Source: Bacteroidales bacterium
GTDB taxonomy: Bacteria; Bacteroidota; Bacteroidia; Bacteroidales; Muribaculaceae
Direction: 5' to 3'
NCBI GenBank assembly: GCA_004552395.1
Contig: SFOK01000097.1
Coordinates: 1 to 7,042, forward strand
Length of the DNA stretch: 7,042 nucleotides
Shown: in pieces, positions 5,694 through 7,042 of the stretch
Layout: every line of letters begins with the position of its first letter
Position numbering within the stretch: the stretch's first letter is position 1
Notes under the pieces: generated by a model
Database searches by the model: none
The model's input: only the letters and a program-made list of their open reading frames with translations
What the model was told of the DNA's origin: nothing
Program-made: the position numbers and the translations under genes

Positions 5694-6857
5694 TTAAAAA
5701 TTAAATAAATTAGGTTCACTTGAACCATAGAGAACATTGACATTTTTGAAATTCGATTTGTCGAAGAGGTCTCGCAAACAGGTTTTGTCCGTCAGCGAAA
5801 TGCCAAGTATCTGAAGGACTTCGTAGATGCTGCGTTCCAGTTTCATATCGTGCTGCACTATCGCCACAAGGCAATAAGTGATTATGGCACAATAGATTTG
5901 GATGCGGACTGCATTCTCGGATGTACCCCAGAACTTCTTGATTCGCAGATGCTGTTTGATCCATTTGAAGAACAGCTCCACGCTCCATCGGTTGCGGTAA
6001 AGTTCGGCGATAGTTTCGGCTGATGCCGTCAGATTGTTGGTAAGGAATATGTATCTTGTACCGTCTTCCGGGTCGATGCAGACTACCTTCCGCAGTTTTT
6101 CCGGGTAATCCCTTGCGCTTTTATAAACCGTAAAATAACCGATTGCATCCGAAACCACATTTGGAGGAAGCCTGCGTTTCCATATCACAGGCTTGAATCG
6201 GACATTGGTTTTCGCCCTGACGACGAAGAATGCTCCGATGCGGTGGATGGTATAGAGATTACCGAAATCGTTGTAGCCACGGTCAAAAATATAATGGGCG
6301 CCGTTCTCATACGGAATCTCAGGCATAGCCTTTGAATCGTGGACTTTCGCCTCGGTAATATGCACGAATGCAGGAACTTGAGCCTCCACATCGTAAAGCG
6401 TGTGCATCTTGATGCCGCCCTTATGCTTGCGGAACTTAGCCCACTCGAACACCGACAGACACAGGTCGATGGTGGTTGAATCGAATGCGTATACATGACC
6501 GTCAAGCTCAAATATTTTCTGTATTCGTCGCCTGCGAGCCTCAGCAATCATGAAGAAGGCGAACTCCTCGAAGATGCGGTAATCCCGCTGCTCGTTGACC
6601 TTGCTAAGATTGCTCCGAGTCACGGACTTCCCGATTCCGAGATGGTAGAGCTTTCCGGCATGGGCCTCCATCGCAACGATGAGATCCCGTAGGCTTTCGC
6701 GATTCGACAACTGCCCGAACATCAGTGTAAGTAGTTGATTCCAACAAGTATAACTCTTTACATACTTGTCGCCGTCATACTTCCTTACAAGATAGTTGAA
6801 GTGATTTCTATCCAAGAACTGGATTAATTGGGAGAAAACGAATGGGTCTTTATGCAT
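5694..6857 (-). CDS. IS4-family DDE transposase
   Basis: A 387-residue transposase that appears complete. The N-terminal part (about 1-75, MHKDPFVFSQLIQFLDRNHF onward) resembles the DUF4372 domain found at the start of many IS4-family transposases and probably helps bind the ends. The catalytic RNase-H-like core has the first aspartate D126 in YAFDSTTIDL, the second D192 in IFDRGYNDF, and the glutamate E294 in YRNRWSVELFFKWIK. That last stretch gives the IS4 YREK signature exactly: Y287-x2-R290-x3-E294-x6-K301. These residues coordinate the metal ions for cutting and joining DNA. No frameshift or stop is seen. The ATG at 6857 lies 13-15 nt after the predicted transcription start. The gene points towards the transporter, so the two are convergent. 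Confidence 0.95.
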   Translation of the reverse strand: MHKDPFVFSQLIQFLDRNHFNYLVRKYDGDKYVKSYTCWNQLLTLMFGQLSNRESLRDLIVAMEAHAGKLYHLGIGKSVTRSNLSKVNEQRDYRIFEEFAFFMIAEARRRRIQKIFELDGHVYAFDSTTIDLCLSVFEWAKFRKHKGGIKMHTLYDVEAQVPAFVHITEAKVHDSKAMPEIPYENGAHYIFDRGYNDFGNLYTIHRIGAFFVVRAKTNVRFKPVIWKRRLPPNVVSDAIGYFTVYKSARDYPEKLRKVVCIDPEDGTRYIFLTNNLTASAETIAELYRNRWSVELFFKWIKQHLRIKKFWGTSENAVRIQIYCAIITYCLVAIVQHDMKLERSIYEVLQILGISLTDKTCLRDLFDKSNFKNVNVLYGSSEPNLFNF

Positions 6858-6859
6858 AA

Positions 6860-6876
6860 CGGTCTGATTATGACCG
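6860..6876 (-). promoter_or_regulatory. Hairpin at the transposase start, possible anti-readthrough control
   Basis: CGGTC and GACCG form a perfect 5-bp stem with a 7-nt loop, ending two bases before the transposase ATG. The 5' arm (6876-6872) lies right after the -7 element, so transcripts from the IS promoter would start at or inside it and lack most of that arm. Transcripts entering from outside would contain the whole hairpin and could hide the start codon. IS10 and IS50 use this logic. Here it is inference from position. Confidence 0.45.
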
Positions 6877-6907
6877 CAAATGTAATTTGAAATCCGTTGA
6901 CTCCAAA
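6877..6907 (-). promoter_or_regulatory. Promoter of the transposase gene
   Basis: On the minus strand TTTG (6907-6904), a 19-base spacer and TACATTTG (6884-6877) match the Bacteroidota consensus in full. Transcription should begin near 6870-6872, close to the ATG at 6857. The promoter lies wholly inside the IS. Confidence 0.8.
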
Positions 6908-6956
6908 ATCTCTTGCAACAGATTGAACTTTAGTTATTTCAAAGAGCTCTTATGAT

Positions 6957-6969
6957 TTTTTAGTGGACA
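6957..6969 (-). repeat. IS right terminal inverted repeat
   Basis: TTTTTAGTGGACA on the plus strand, the exact inverse of the left end. It lies about 100 bp upstream of the transposase start codon. The inner flank has one more T than the left end, so the perfect match stops at 13 bp. Confidence 0.9.
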
Positions 6970-7042
6970 CTAATGATATTGTATCTCAGAGATATATAGT
7001 GTTATAACTAATACCGATGTGGTACTTTATCGGCGCTGAATT
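6970..7042. other. Short intergenic flank to the right of the IS
   Basis: No gene is seen in these 73 bases. They contain a near-perfect palindrome TATCTC-A-GAGATA (6982-6994) and an inverted pair CCGAT/ATCGG (7014-7018, 7029-7033) with a 10-nt loop and no T run within the window. Either could belong to the control region or terminator of a gene beyond the edge. Confidence 0.4.

Larger units (their letters stand above)
5672..6969 (-). mobile_element. Complete IS4-family insertion sequence
   Basis: A 1298-bp element bounded by perfect 13-bp terminal inverted repeats (5672-5684 and 6957-6969) and containing one intact transposase gene that fills almost all of it, with its own promoter. The size and single-gene layout fit the IS4 family. 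No 9-12 bp target duplication of the usual IS4 kind is visible: the outer flanks share only CTA (5668-5670 and 6970-6972; ACTA if the terminal A at 6969 is counted), one base off symmetry. This may reflect an old insertion, a short duplication, or slightly misplaced ends. The element lies between genes, 70 bp after the transporter stop. The intact gene and perfect ends suggest it could still be active. Confidence 0.9.

Overview
The window looks like chromosomal DNA from a member of the Bacteroidota, most likely order Bacteroidales. Three promoters match the Bacteroidota consensus TTTG-N19-21-TAnnTTTG without a mismatch (upstream of rplU, of the tRNA and of the transposase). The genes lack clear Shine-Dalgarno sequences. 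The L21 protein and the long phosphate transporter with a PhoU-like tail are of the kind usual in this phylum. The fairly GC-rich coding sequence suggests a relative of Muribaculaceae rather than a low-GC Bacteroides, but this is inference.

Layout: (1) Positions 1-301, minus strand: the ribosomal protein L21 gene (rplU), nearly complete, its 3' end outside the window, with its own promoter at 388-419. (2) Positions 626-909, plus strand: a transcription unit with a perfect promoter, a leader of about 120 nt rich in hairpins, a tRNA-Pro(GGG) gene and a strong intrinsic terminator. (3) Positions 931-1118: a 120-bp block of about 85% GC without a convincing gene, then an 11-bp tandem direct repeat (TTAAACTT-N3-TTAAACTT) and a -7 element that would start transcription at the next gene's ATG. 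(4) Positions 1119-5601: an OmpR/PhoB-type response regulator, an overlapping membrane histidine kinase, and 75 bp later a PiT-family phosphate transporter fused to a PhoU-like domain. (5) Positions 5672-6969: a complete IS4-family insertion sequence with 13-bp terminal inverted repeats and an intact DDE transposase on the minus strand. (6) Positions 6970-7042: short intergenic sequence.

How the genes may work together: the regulator, kinase and transporter look like a phosphate-responsive module, a PhoB/PhoR-like pair next to a transporter that carries its own PhoU-like domain. The link is strengthened by tandem repeats spaced 11 bp, the geometry of PhoB/PhoP boxes, both before the regulator gene and, in a weaker related form, before the transporter gene. 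No biochemical function can be proven from sequence alone. The IS element sits 70 bp after the transporter stop codon and does not visibly break a gene; a hairpin at its transposase start looks like the anti-readthrough control known from IS10 and IS50.

I see no CRISPR array, phage gene, defence system or clearly new protein family. The most interesting signals are regulatory: the paired 11-bp repeats, the possible leaderless start of the regulator, the structured tRNA leader, the GC-rich block and the IS hairpin.
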